DNA of 60,000 nucleotides, taken from positions 6,972,427 to 7,032,426 of the forward strand of contig OX442315.1 in assembly GCA_949358305.1 (NCBI GenBank), in the 5' to 3' direction. Source of the DNA: Strigamia acuminata (Eukaryota; Arthropoda; Chilopoda; Geophilomorpha; Linotaeniidae). Positions within the stretch are counted from its first letter, which is position 1. Every line of letters starts with the position of its first letter. This document shows positions 8,917-18,567 of this stretch, piece by piece. The notes under the pieces are model-generated. The model ran no database searches and was not told the origin of the DNA. It was given only the letters and a program-made list of their open reading frames with translations. The position numbers and the translations under genes are program-made.

Positions 8917-11860
8917 TCAAATCCAAGTTTTGACTTTTGAAACATCAGTTGAATAGTCAATCTCATTACAATTCCATATGGATAGCTCAGTGAGTGGATT
9001 TCGCATTTCCAACAATTTCATGATGGAAGTGGGAGTAATAGAGTGACAAGAGTGCAATTCTAAAGTTTTCAATCCGACAAGTTGTGAAATCAAATTCACA
9101 GGGAGATCCGTTGGATAACCAACCAAGACTAATTTTTCTAAACTTTTACGCTCTACTAATAATATTTCCAACTGTAAATAGTTTAAGCTCAGTTGACGTA
9201 GGTTTTTCAACGGAGCATTAATAATATCATCAGTTTCATCGGAAATTGTACACCACCTTAAGCTTGGTATCTCTAACATTGGCCAAGTTCGATCAATAAG
9301 TCGAATACTGACTCTTTTAACTTGACATAGATTGAGATTCGTCAATTGTTGAGGCCATAACAAAATATTAAAATCAAAATGGTGTTCGACGTTCCAGAAC
9401 TCTAAGCTTCGTAAATTAGGAAAACTGTTCTTCGCGATGGGAATACTTTTGTTAAGAATGCGTGTAGCTCACTGGAAAAAAATATGGCTTTACAAATTGT
9501 AAATGTTCTAAAAGTTAATGCGTAAATGTGAGCTTTACAGTTTTTGTAAAGTTGTTGTAAAATCGAAGAAAAGTTAGACATTTAACATTGAATTTACACA
9601 CTTTGTAAATTTCATGTGTAAATCAGACATTTACATTAAACTTAATTTCCTTGTAAATGACTTGGTTGAAATAGCACATTTAACAATAAGTTTAAGTTGC
9701 ATGTAAATATCTTGTTTTAAATTAGATAATTAGCATCAACATTAAAATAATAAAAATTGATCAAAAATAATAAAATATAAAAAGAATTTTACATAAAGGA
9801 AGGAAATCTAAAAACATTACATAACTGGTCAGAAAAGTGTATGAATCACATGAGAAACAATGGCAAAAATCACTGGTCAGCACAGTCACTGCGCATGCAC
9901 AGTGAACAAAATGAGAAATACACATTTTTCACACTAAGCGGTTGCCTAGCAACGGAGGAAAAATGATAACACAGCAAACTAACAGTTCAGCCAAAAATAC
10001 ATCAAAAGTAAAATGAAATACATCAAAATCATCACTGAAAAACAGGAAACAAAAAATGCAATCGTAACAATACTCGGAAATGATTCAAAAAACTAATAAA
10101 ATGACAAAAACTAACTTAGCTCTCAAAAGATCGAGGTTGACCAATGAGAGCGCAGCAACCTTCAGTTGGGTTCAAACTCAAAATTTAGACTGCATCAAAC
10201 ACAAAAAATCAAGCATGAATAAGAACTTAAATTAATTATTAATAATTAATTAGTACACAGAATGAGTGACAAAACAATTTTACAAATTAGTAACAAGGCA
10301 TATTTGAAATCAACGGTAAAATCCAACATGGCGTCCACAACTGAGGAAACTCCTGGTTCTTGCTCAAACAAGTGATTTACACACGAACCAGTGATGGATT
10401 ACCACTAAAATCGGTACAAAACATAAGAATACATGTGTATAATTAGTAATTAATTGTTTTACAACTTCTAGGAAATGAATAACACTTTGAATGAGGACAA
10501 AAGCGCACTACATGAGCTACGCCCAAAACCAACAGACGAAAAAGGCACCAAAAAGACCTTCAGAGTATTCTGATCATCAAAAGACCATCAAAAATAAACT
10601 TAACAGGTAAAAATACATCAAAACGCTTCTGTTTGAGAATATTATTCTGAAATTTCAACCTAAAAACACTCCTTTTCAGAATCATCACATAGCACAACTG
10701 AACCGGAAAATGACACATTGATGATTATGATGAAACATACACGAAAACAGCAACAAAAAATGGAAAAAGGAATCGAATCAGATAAGCTTTTTAATTAATT
10801 ATATCAAAAGAAGATTTATTTAAGGCATTTAAAACCATTTCAGGAAAAATTCAACAATTGGGAAGAATACAACAAGGAAAAAACAACACAGAGAGACGAA
10901 GCCCTTGAAAATGTAAAAAAACTGACAATAAATTTAAAGTTAGTAAATTTGAAATTTGTCAGCTTTTACAGAAATTAAATTTATTGTTAAATCCAACAAA
11001 TTTGAAATTTACAAACTGTAAAGTTATTGTGCGTGTTTATTGTAAAATGTCTTTTTACTTTTGTAAAGTTATTGTGTAAAACAAAAGTTTACAATCTTTG
11101 TAAATGTGACTTTACAAAGCCGAAAGTTCAAATTTACAATAACTTTTCAGCAATTAAAAGACATGTAAAGCCAAATTTTTTTCCAGTGTTGTTCGAGGGA
11201 ATAAGTGCGCCATGTTTTGTTTCTTTGCGCCTGTTCTGCTAATAGCGCAAGTAACGCATGCCACCAATGATGCGCAAACTCTTTTAGACGGGGCAGTTGG
11301 TTGAGGACGAACAAACACCCATTGGCTGTGGCACTAGTGTTTGTAACATCCAGAAACACCAGCTGTGCGCAACAGCTTACTGACTGCAGTCCAATGTCAG
11401 TAATGTTTGTGCAATCATGAATGTTGAGATGCGTCAAGAGCGGACAACTATTTCCGATTGCGGCAGCAACTTCATCCGTGCATTCGCTAAACGTCAGGCG
11501 TTGAAGTTTTGGTAGACTTTGCAGCAGTTTGACTGTGTATACAGTCGGCACTCTTGGATCGTTGATATATATTTCTAAGTTTAATTCCACAATGTTTGCA
11601 CAATCTTGGCACAGAAGAGTCGGGTGGAGATCAAAGCTATCCAAATGGTGTAGTGAGCGGGCGCCGGGATGAATGAAAATGTTTGGAGGTAGATAATTGC
11701 GTCTTCTTCCAAATCGCAGACACAGTCCTTCAAATACGCTATTAATGATCGTGGGCGGTAGATTTCTAAGTTGGTCTTGCATTTCTTTCTCTTTAAATCG
11801 AGTGGTCGTCACATTTAAGCACAATTCCTCCAAACCCGGCGCTGATTTCCTGGGTGGCAT
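8917..11860 (-). pseudogene. BC-box/LRR gene split by a 1.7-kb TIR element
   Basis: The N-terminal part (11189-11860, MPPRKSAPGLEELCLNVT to YSLEQ) and the C-terminal part (8917-9469, ATRILNKSIPIAKNSFPNLR to DVSKVKTWI) fit together exactly at the codon level. They are separated by the element at 9470-11188. Apart from the insertion no stop is seen in either half. The BC box has Gly for Ser (GLEELCLNVT), so elongin binding would be doubtful even before the insertion. A TTG triplet at 11878 is not a start. The initiator lies at 11883-11888. Confidence 0.85.
9470..11188. mobile_element. Non-autonomous TIR transposon inside LRR gene
   Basis: Ends are CACTGGAAAAAAATATGG at 9470 and its inverse CCAAATTTTTTTCCAGTG to 11188, with TTTACA continuing the inverted repeat inside. 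Many TTTACA/TGTAAA motifs are scattered in the first and last 250 bp as subterminal repeats. No transposase ORF is present. CACTG ends occur in CMC-type (CACTA/Chapaev) elements, but flanking bases show at most a 1-bp duplication, so I do not assign a superfamily. Confidence 0.75.
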
Positions 11861-12049
11861 GTCGACTGTGTGGGTCAACTGCGAATGATAAAAGAGTCAG
11901 TTTAAATGGACAAATCGTACATCAAGTTATAAAACACACAAAACCTGTGTTGGCTTCAATATTTTGATGGATGATGTGGTTGAGGTTTAAAGTGGACCGT
12001 CATGGTGGTCAAAAACGACATGTGTGAATTTATTTCAGCCAATAACTAT

Positions 12050-12490
12050 AGAGGGCGCTGGCAAAAGGTCGCCGTCATTATTTGTGATAAAAGGTCAAAG
12101 GACTCTATCAATGCAATATTAGTATATACTTGGCTGCGTCAAGAAAATTGAAATAATATTTTTAATAAATGAAAAAAAATGTAGTTTAGAAATTTTATTT
12201 GTTTATTCTTGTATTTCTTTTTTAGAGATCTCAGATGTGGGGATTTAATGCTTTTTGAACTTTTGAGATGAATACACCGGCACAGAGACGCAGAAGGTCT
12301 AAACGTGACGTAATAGTCCCGAGGTAAGAACCGATTCCTATATTTCTTTCTGTCTGTCAAAAAGATTTTTATGTCGTAAATATGAAAGATCAGTTTCTCG
12401 AATTATTCTGAATTAAGGAATTGATGTTTGGATTTTATTGTAAAGGCGATTTTATTTACTGCGCTTTAATTTTACAGCGCAAAATATTGT
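12050..12490 (-). repeat. Family 3'-flank block, copy 3
   Basis: Third copy of the block at 5549 and 7440. It ends in ttttattgtaaaggcgattttatttactgc next to the deleted LRR mini-pseudogene, so here the 3' UTR still sits beside its coding remnant. Confidence 0.65.
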
Positions 12491-12695
12491 AACCTCCTTT
12501 TTAAGTGCAAATCCAAGTTTTTCCTTTCGACATAACTTTCAACCTCGTCATCAGCTGAAGTGTCTATATTTTTACACTTCCCATAATTTTATGATCAAAG
12601 TGGGAGTAATCGAGAGATAATATAGAAATTTCATCCTCTTGAAAACGAGTAGTCGCCACATTTACACTCAATTCCTCCAAACTTACATCGAACAT
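12491..12695 (-). pseudogene. LRR mini-pseudogene: N-terminus joined to C-terminus
   Basis: Reading minus, SLEELSVNVATTRFQEDE (BC-box region, about 20 codons) is followed almost at once by DYSHFDHKIMGS and then, after a frame change, NIDTSADDEVESYVERKNLDLH, the family C-terminus. About 370 codons between are missing. The start codon region is also altered (no MPRRK). A simple internal deletion explains it. Confidence 0.75.
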
Positions 12696-13164
12696 AGAAG
12701 CTGAAAGTTGTTGCACTTGAAACAATATTTTAAAGAACGTAAAATAATGAATAATCCATAATCTAACTGGTGCAATGTTTACCGCCTTAAACATAGATAA
12801 GAATACACGAAAATAATTGAATCAGGAATGTGAAATGAGTTGGGTGCCAAGCAGTGAAGCACAAGGGGTTGCTGTAAACAGAATAGTTGGTGTTCAAATA
12901 CATTTTTATAAATTTAAATTCAACGATAAGCCGGTAAAGAAATTTAACCTGCGAATCCAAATTGTTACTTTTCACTTTGGACGAACACTTCGTCCAAGTT
13001 TTAACATACAAATTCCAAAGTTTTCAGACATACAATACAAGACGTTCCAAAATTAAATCGTCAAAGTGTATTTGATAATGTTCAATGCAGATTAACAAGT
13101 ACTGTTGGATTTTATTATAAACGGGATTATATTTACTGCAGTTTAGTTTCACATATTACATTTT
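12696..13164 (-). pseudogene. Spacer with LRR C-terminal relic
   Basis: 12940-13090 on the minus strand contains SNNLDSQV (family C-terminus) and DDLIL-like remains, flanked by the same phrases as the relic at 8720-8800. 13100-13164 is the 3' UTR-like block of the next gene (ggattttattataaacgg, tttactgcagtttag). 12696-12935 shows nothing recognisable. Confidence 0.5.
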
Positions 13165-14445
13165 TTAATGGTTAAAGTCCAAATCCAAGTTTTGACTTTT
13201 GACGTAATTTTTAATTAAAACATGAGTTGAAGCCTTAATCTTATCACAATGCCATATGGATAGCTGAGTGAGTGGATTTTGCATTTTTAACAATTCTATG
13301 ATGGAAGTGGGAGTAAAAGAATGACACGAGTTAAATTCTAAAGTTTTCAATCCGACAAGTTGTGAAATCAAACTCACAGGGAGGTCCGTTGGAAAACCAA
13401 CCAAGACCAATTTTTCTAAACTTTTACGCTCTACCAATAATATTTCCATTTCTTGTTTCGTAATTAAGGGTACACACTCTAAACGCAGTTGACGAAGGTT
13501 TTTCAATGGAGCATTAGCACTATCGCCGATTTCAATGACAATTGTACACCGTGTTAATGATATTTCCTCTAACATTGGCCAGGCACGATCAATAACTCGA
13601 ATATTTACCAGTGTAACTCTAGAGAGATGGATACTCGTCAATCGTTGAGGCCAGAAGAAAATATTAAAATCAAAATTAAAATGGGATTCGACATTCAAGA
13701 AATTTAAGTGTCGTAAATTAGGAAAACTGTTCGTCACGATGAGAATATGTTCGTTATTAATGGGTGACGCTTGTTCGAGGGAATAAGTGCGCCATGTTTT
13801 GTTTCTTTGCGCCTGTTCTGTCAACTTAAGAAATAATTCGTCCCATTCATCGTGTTCAAACACTTTTAAAACTTGCAGTTGGTTGAGAACGAACAAACAC
13901 CCATCGACTTTAACACGAGTATACTGGATATCCAGATACTCCAGCTTGACGCAACTGCATAACGACCGAAGCCCAACATCTGTGAAGTTTGTGCTGCACG
14001 AAATGTCGATACGTGTCAAGAGCGGACAATTCTCTCCGATTGCGGCAGCAACTTCATCCGTGCATTCGCTAAACGTCAGGCGTTGAAGTTTTGGTAGACT
14101 TTGCACCAGTTTGACTGTAGATGCAGTTGTCACTTTTCGAGCATAGGAATTCCTTTCCAAGTTTAATTCCACAATGTTTACACATACTTGGCCTATTTGA
14201 TCGCACAGAAGAGTCGGGTTGAGATCGAAGCTGTCCAAATGGTGTAGTGAGCGGGCGCCGGGATGAATGAAAATGTTTGGAGGTAAATAATTGCGTCTAT
14301 TTCCAAATCGCAGACACAGTCCTTCAAATACGCTATTAATGATCGTGGGCGGTAGATTTGTAAGTTTGTCTTTCTCTTCAAATCGAGTGGTCGTCACATT
14401 TAAGCACAATTCCTCCAAACTCGGCGCTGATTTCCTGCGTGGCAT
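13165..14445 (-). CDS. BC-box/LRR protein, putative cullin-RING substrate receptor (intact)
   Basis: 426 aa from the family ATG at 14445 (MPRRKSAPSLEELCLNVT). An in-frame start further upstream lies beyond the TATA box and cannot be in the transcript. The segment after the BC box is shortened by two residues (FEEKDKLTNLPPTIINSVFEGLC). LRRs follow with CTDEVAAAIGENCPLLTRIDI and NFTDVGLRSLCSC. The C-terminus is KSQNLDLDFNH. It is very close to the copies at 5952 and 8917-11860, so these are recent tandem duplicates. The BC box has Thr at the last position instead of an aliphatic residue. Confidence 0.85.
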   Translation of the reverse strand: MPRRKSAPSLEELCLNVTTTRFEEKDKLTNLPPTIINSVFEGLCLRFGNRRNYLPPNIFIHPGARSLHHLDSFDLNPTLLCDQIGQVCVNIVELNLERNSYARKVTTASTVKLVQSLPKLQRLTFSECTDEVAAAIGENCPLLTRIDISCSTNFTDVGLRSLCSCVKLEYLDIQYTRVKVDGCLFVLNQLQVLKVFEHDEWDELFLKLTEQAQRNKTWRTYSLEQASPINNEHILIVTNSFPNLRHLNFLNVESHFNFDFNIFFWPQRLTSIHLSRVTLVNIRVIDRAWPMLEEISLTRCTIVIEIGDSANAPLKNLRQLRLECVPLITKQEMEILLVERKSLEKLVLVGFPTDLPVSLISQLVGLKTLEFNSCHSFTPTSIIELLKMQNPLTQLSIWHCDKIKASTHVLIKNYVKSQNLDLDFNH

Positions 14446-14466
14446 GTCGACTGTGTGGGGCAGAGC

Positions 14467-14501
14467 GAATGACGAAAAGTGTCCAATAAATTGTTTATAT
14501 A
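14467..14501 (-). promoter_or_regulatory. TATA/Inr core promoter
   Basis: TATATAAA (minus strand, 14501-14494) lies with its first T 31 bp upstream of the A of the initiator TCATTCG (minus, 14472-14466). The 5' UTR is then about 25 nt to the ATG at 14445. The TATA..ACAA and TCATTCG words recur at the same spacing upstream of copies at 33005 and 55880. Confidence 0.75.
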
Positions 14502-14529
14502 CGGGTGAAAACGTGTGGTGCACGTTTGG

Positions 14530-15006
14530 CATAAATATCTATGATTGGCTGAGCCCCAGGTAACGTATTTGCTCAAATTTGTTGAAATTTAATGTGAATC
14601 CAAATCAATCGCTCGTCATCGCACGAATTCAAAATTGAGGTGTCAATCAAAACTGCAGAGAGATGGGACACACAAGTGCGGGTAAAAACACGTTCCATAA
14701 AGCGCCTCCCATGCTTCTCTGCAGCGCATTAATCATGATCGTAAAGCTCAATATTTAGGAATAGGAACCCTTCATCTTGTTTGTCGCCCCATTGGTTGAC
14801 AAAAACAAAGTAAACGAACAAAAATGTGATTTTTGTTTTGATCCTGTTGGTCATCTTTAGATGCAAAATAATTTGGCTCATTCTTACTGCGCGTGCGGTT
14901 CTAGAAAAAATTGGTGATTGATAGATCAATTTATTCAATAAACACGTGATACGTTTGTATTGACTTTCACACCTTTATGCAGTTAAATTTCACCGGATAC
15001 TGTAAT
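14530..15006. other. Intergenic spacer
   Basis: AT-rich. The only structure noted is an imperfect inverted repeat around ctgcagagagatggg (14654-14668) and ctctgcag (14718-14725). No gene or relic recognised. Confidence 0.4.
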
Positions 15007-16293
15007 CTACCAGTCTAAATGCAAATCCAAGTTATTACGTCGAATATACCAGTATAGTTCAGAGGAGTTGCCAATATTACTACAATCAAAGATGTGTAAC
15101 TCATTCATTAGATTGTGCACGTTCAACAATTTTATGACCGAAGTGAGAGTAATAACGTGGCAATGTGCAATTTTTAAACTTCTCAAACATTGTAGCGCAT
15201 TCGATGCAAAAAGTTGCAAAATTAGATCGTCAACGTGTAGTTGTAAATTTTCAACGTGCAATACTGCTAAACTTTTACTTTGTGCCAATAACGTTTTCAA
15301 TTGTTGTTCGGTAATTAAGCCTTGACAATTTAAATGCAGTTGACGAAGCTTTTTCAACGGAGCATTACTTTCGTTGTAAATTGAACACTGCACTAAAGAT
15401 AATTCCTCCAACATTGGCCAAGCTCGATCAATAAGTCCAATATCGACCAATGTACCTCCAATCAAACGTAGACTCGTCAATCGTTGAGGCCACCCTCTGA
15501 AATCCAAACGAGCCTCGATGTTCAACAAAAATAAGGTTTTTAATTTTGGAAAAATGGTTTTCAGGAAGAGAACATGTTCGTTGTAAATCTTTGAAACTTT
15601 CTCGATGGAATACATGCGTAGTGTTGTCTGTTGACTTACTAACTCGGTAATTAACGACTGCCAATAACGATGTTTAAACACTTTTAATTTGGGCAGTTGG
15701 TTGAGGACGAACAAACACCCGCTGGATGTGGCATTAGTGTACGAAACATCCAGAAACACGAGCTGGACGCAACGGCTTAACGACTGAAGTCCAATGTCAC
15801 CAATGTTTATGCAACCCTGAATGTTGAGATGCGTCAACATTGGACAATTATTTCCGATCGCAGCGGCTAATTCGTCCGTATATTCGTCTCTAAATTCTAG
15901 GTTTAATCGTTGAAGTTTCGGTAAGCTTTGCACAAGTTTGATTACGCACGTGTTAGAAGTCTTCATTTTTGGTTTGAATGCATCTTTTTCCAAGTTTAAA
16001 TCCACAAGGTTTCCACAAATTTGGCTTATTTGATCACACAGAGTAGATATGTGTTTATCAAACATAGTCAAATGGTGTAGCGAGATGGCGCCGGAATGAA
16101 TGAAAATGTTTGAAGGAAACCGAGGATGCGTACGTGAATGTTCGTATCGTTGACACAGTCTTTCAAATATGTTGTTGATAAGCACGGGCGGTTGATCTAC
16201 GAGTTGATATTGCAATTCATTCTTTTCAAAAGAATTAATCGCCATATTTAAACACAAGTTTTCAAGACTCGGTGCTGATTTTCTGCGTGGCAT
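15007..16293 (-). CDS. BC-box/LRR protein, putative cullin-RING substrate receptor (intact)
   Basis: 428 aa. MPRRKSAPSLENLCLNMA gives a canonical BC box (SLENLCLNMA). QLVDQPPVLINNIFERLC is the Cul-box-like segment. The LRR block includes INIGDIGLQSLSRC and RAWPMLEELSLVQC, and the C-terminus is WYIRRNNLDLHLDW. It is more divergent from the 5952/13165 pair than those are from each other, so an older duplicate. No internal stops. Function inferred from family as for the other copies. Confidence 0.85.
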   Translation of the reverse strand: MPRRKSAPSLENLCLNMAINSFEKNELQYQLVDQPPVLINNIFERLCQRYEHSRTHPRFPSNIFIHSGAISLHHLTMFDKHISTLCDQISQICGNLVDLNLEKDAFKPKMKTSNTCVIKLVQSLPKLQRLNLEFRDEYTDELAAAIGNNCPMLTHLNIQGCINIGDIGLQSLSRCVQLVFLDVSYTNATSSGCLFVLNQLPKLKVFKHRYWQSLITELVSQQTTLRMYSIEKVSKIYNEHVLFLKTIFPKLKTLFLLNIEARLDFRGWPQRLTSLRLIGGTLVDIGLIDRAWPMLEELSLVQCSIYNESNAPLKKLRQLHLNCQGLITEQQLKTLLAQSKSLAVLHVENLQLHVDDLILQLFASNALQCLRSLKIAHCHVITLTSVIKLLNVHNLMNELHIFDCSNIGNSSELYWYIRRNNLDLHLDW

Positions 16294-16315
16294 GTCGACT
16301 GTGTGGGCAAGTTGC

Positions 16316-16348
16316 GAATGATGAATATCTCGATTTAAGTTCTTTATC
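16316..16348 (-). promoter_or_regulatory. TATA-like/Inr core promoter
   Basis: Initiator TCATTCG (minus, 16321-16315) with GATAAAGA (minus, from 16348) about 29 bp upstream, a TATA variant at the family spacing. Confidence 0.5.
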
Positions 16349-16784
16349 TGGACGAAACATTAAGCACACTGCAAAACGTATGTTGGACGTTTTTCGCCAC
16401 ATGTTGTCACATTGTTGCGCAGTTGTTGGCAACTAGCACTTTTTATAAAATGGCGCTGATTGTCATACGATCATACGATCAGTTGTTGAACTTGTTTCAT
16501 CCGTCTTAAGCGCCTTTTGCAAATGTCGTCGTTAACGTCAATTTGAAAACTAAGAAATTGTGTTAATTTCGGCAATTACTATATCGTCCTTCTGTAATAG
16601 AAGTTTGTACCGCTATTATTAGACTGAAATTAACTTTACTTGTTTGTCGCCTGAGTTCTTATTTCTGACAAAATCCGTTTTTTAATAAAATAATTACGAG
16701 AAATAAATTTTCGAATGAACTACTGGAAGTTCCAGCACTTTAAAACAATTTAATATTTGAGAGAAAGAAAAGTTATGGATAAAT

Positions 16785-16791
16785 AAAAAAA
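16785..16791 (-). terminator. Pol III T-run terminator of tRNA-Arg
   Basis: Seven T on the minus strand, 9 bp after the 3' end of the tRNA. Confidence 0.7.
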
Positions 16792-16800
16792 GACAAGCGA

Positions 16801-16873
16801 CGAGCCTGACAGGATTCGAACCTGCAATCTTCTGATCCGAAGTCAGACGCGTTATCCATTACGCTACAGGCCC
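16801..16873 (-). tRNA. tRNA-Arg (TCG anticodon)
   Basis: 73 nt on the minus strand starting GGGCCTG and ending CAGGCTCG. The acceptor stem pairs 7/7 with one G-T wobble. The anticodon arm is TCTGA-CTTCGGA-TCAGA, giving anticodon TCG. The T arm is CAGGTTCGAATCCTG. A run of T follows. Intronless, CCA not encoded. It looks functional and lies between LRR loci with no other tRNA nearby. Confidence 0.95.
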
Positions 16874-17173
16874 TATGGAATTTAGCAGGTTCTTTAGTGC
16901 TGAAACTTTATAACATTCCACCAAGTTTCAAATACCATTTATATTTTGATGAATTGTCGTATTCAAAGAGATTTAGGGTAAGACGGTTAAAATAAAGAAC
17001 AATTGTTAGTTTCCATTTCAAGAAGAATTTTATTTTATTGGTCCAATATTAAACAGGCCAATCGTGGACCATTATTTTTAATCATTTACAGAAAATATTT
17101 AAATTTTCAGTGTTTATTAATGGCAAAAAACAGTGAAAACCTTATAAAAAATCCAATGTAAATTAATCCCATA

Positions 17174-17244
17174 AATAAAAAGATGAACCAAAAAAAACTT
17201 GAGATTTTAAAAATCTCAAGTTTTTTTTGGTTTATCTTTTTATT
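17174..17244. repeat. 71-bp near-perfect palindrome
   Basis: Left arm 17174-17208 and right arm 17210-17244 are 35-nt inverse complements with a single base between and one mismatch (C to T, a G-U wobble in RNA). It lies just 3' of the stop of the LRR remnant at 17269. The rest of 16874-17268 is plain AT-rich DNA. Confidence 0.8.
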
Positions 17245-17474
17245 ATTCCTACTGATTGATTATTGTTACTAAAATTCTGCAAATGTTAAAGTATCTCTAA
17301 CCGTTAAATCCAAGTTTTTACTTTTTACATAAGCTTTAATTTGCTCATAAGCGGGAATGTCAATGCTAGCACACTCGCAGACGATTAACTCATTCATTAG
17401 ATTTGGCACTTCCAACAACTTTATGATCGAAGCGGATAGAATAGAGTTGCACAACGAAAGGTTTAAAGCTTTCA

Positions 17475-17478
17475 GATA
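17475..17478. repeat. Target site duplication GATA (left)
   Basis: GATA immediately precedes the 5' LTR TG. The same four bases follow the 3' LTR at 30977-30980. Four to six bp is usual for Ty3/Gypsy integrases. Confidence 0.9.
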
Positions 17479-18320
17479 TGTTGTGACCCGACTGGACCGG
17501 GGTCAACGAAGAGTTTCTCTCGTGACCTCGTTTCGGGTGTAAGGGGAGCCGCAAGCGCGTCTCCCTTCCCTCAGTGCATTGACATCTAGTCAATGGACAG
17601 GCGTCTGCCCTGAGGGAGTGGGGATGGCTCGTCCACCCCACCATTGGGTGATTCCGGTCACCTGTCAACCCCGCTTTGTGCAAAGGAATGTGCCTTGCAC
17701 TGAGCGGGCAGAACCAACACAACCATCAAACGAGAAACACACGTAAACCCGTCGTCCTACAAGATCAGGCCCAAGTAAAATATACTGGGATTGACCAAGG
17801 ACAAAGGACAATTTACCGTGAGTACGTTTGGTCAGTGTCAAACTCCGCAGAGTAACCTGCGAGATAAGATTACCACACTATTTTAGCACACCAGCTAGAA
17901 ATAGTAAAAACCACTCCAGTTTAGCGAGTTGTGCAGACAAACGGTCGCACAAGCCTAAACTGCAGTTAAACCACGACGAGCGTTCCCGCCGCTGTGTGAT
18001 CGCCGGGAGCCAGAAGAGTCCGCCGCTGTGTGATCGCCGGACACCACACAAAAACCTAGACAACAGCCCGAAGTAAGCCTTTTAACTAAGCATTCACTCG
18101 CGCCCGACCAGCGTGAGCCCGAAGGACCAGCCAGAGACGAGCCGAGGACGCCATATTGCCACGCCGGCCCAAGACGACACCACGTTGCCACAACGAGGAC
18201 GCCATCTTGGACACGACCGAGACAACAGACGACCTCGCCGATTCCAGCCAGCTTTCATCATACCTTTACCTTTCCATTTCCCTTCACCCATTCCGATTTA
18301 CCTTTTACCTACCTTTCATA

Positions 18321-18331
18321 TATATATATAA
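18321..18331 (+). promoter_or_regulatory. LTR TATA box
   Basis: tatatatataa, about 30 bp upstream of a candidate start region and 36 bp upstream of AATAAA. Expected to drive the genomic transcript. The equivalent in the 3' LTR is at 30802-30812. Confidence 0.5.
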
Positions 18332-18356
18332 GATATATCTGTATATTGTCCCACAG

Positions 18357-18362
18357 AATAAA
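18357..18362 (+). terminator. LTR polyadenylation signal
   Basis: AATAAA in the LTR, downstream of the TATA box. The 3' LTR copy at 30838-30843 would act in transcript processing. Confidence 0.5.
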
Positions 18363-18497
18363 TCTATATTATATTTTACCTTTTATATCTGTGTAATCAT
18401 TTCTTTGGGTAAACCGCTTGAGACAAAGCGGTAGTGAGTTAGTCGAATTAAGTAATCAACCCACGAGTTAGCGACGGTTAGAGTTGAGCGCGACACG

Positions 18498-18515
18498 TGG
18501 GGGCCTGTCCGGGAT
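18498..18515 (+). promoter_or_regulatory. Primer binding site, tRNA-Pro-like
   Basis: TGGGGGCCTGTCCGGGAT begins 2 nt after the LTR. It matches the known tRNA-Pro-type primer site of mammalian gammaretroviruses at 16 of 18 positions (CT in place of TC at positions 8-9), as complement to a tRNA 3' end. tRNA-Pro is inferred. Confidence 0.75.
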
Positions 18516-18567
18516 CAAGTCGAATAACTGATTCTAACCTGTGATTACATCATACCCAAAGCAAGAA

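Larger units (their letters stand above)
17479..18495 (+). repeat. 5' LTR
   Basis: 1017 bp from TGTTGTGACCC to GCGACA. Contains TATATATATAA near 18321 and AATAAA at 18357-18362. The short ORFs inside it are repeated identically in the 3' LTR and show no sign of being genes. Confidence 0.95.

Noticed and set aside
14446-14532. 29-codon N-terminal extension of the LRR gene at 14445
   Set aside because: Extends past the TATA box and is not conserved in paralogues.
17828-18434. Several small ORFs in the LTR
   Set aside because: Identical in both LTRs simply because LTRs are duplicated. They overlap on both strands.
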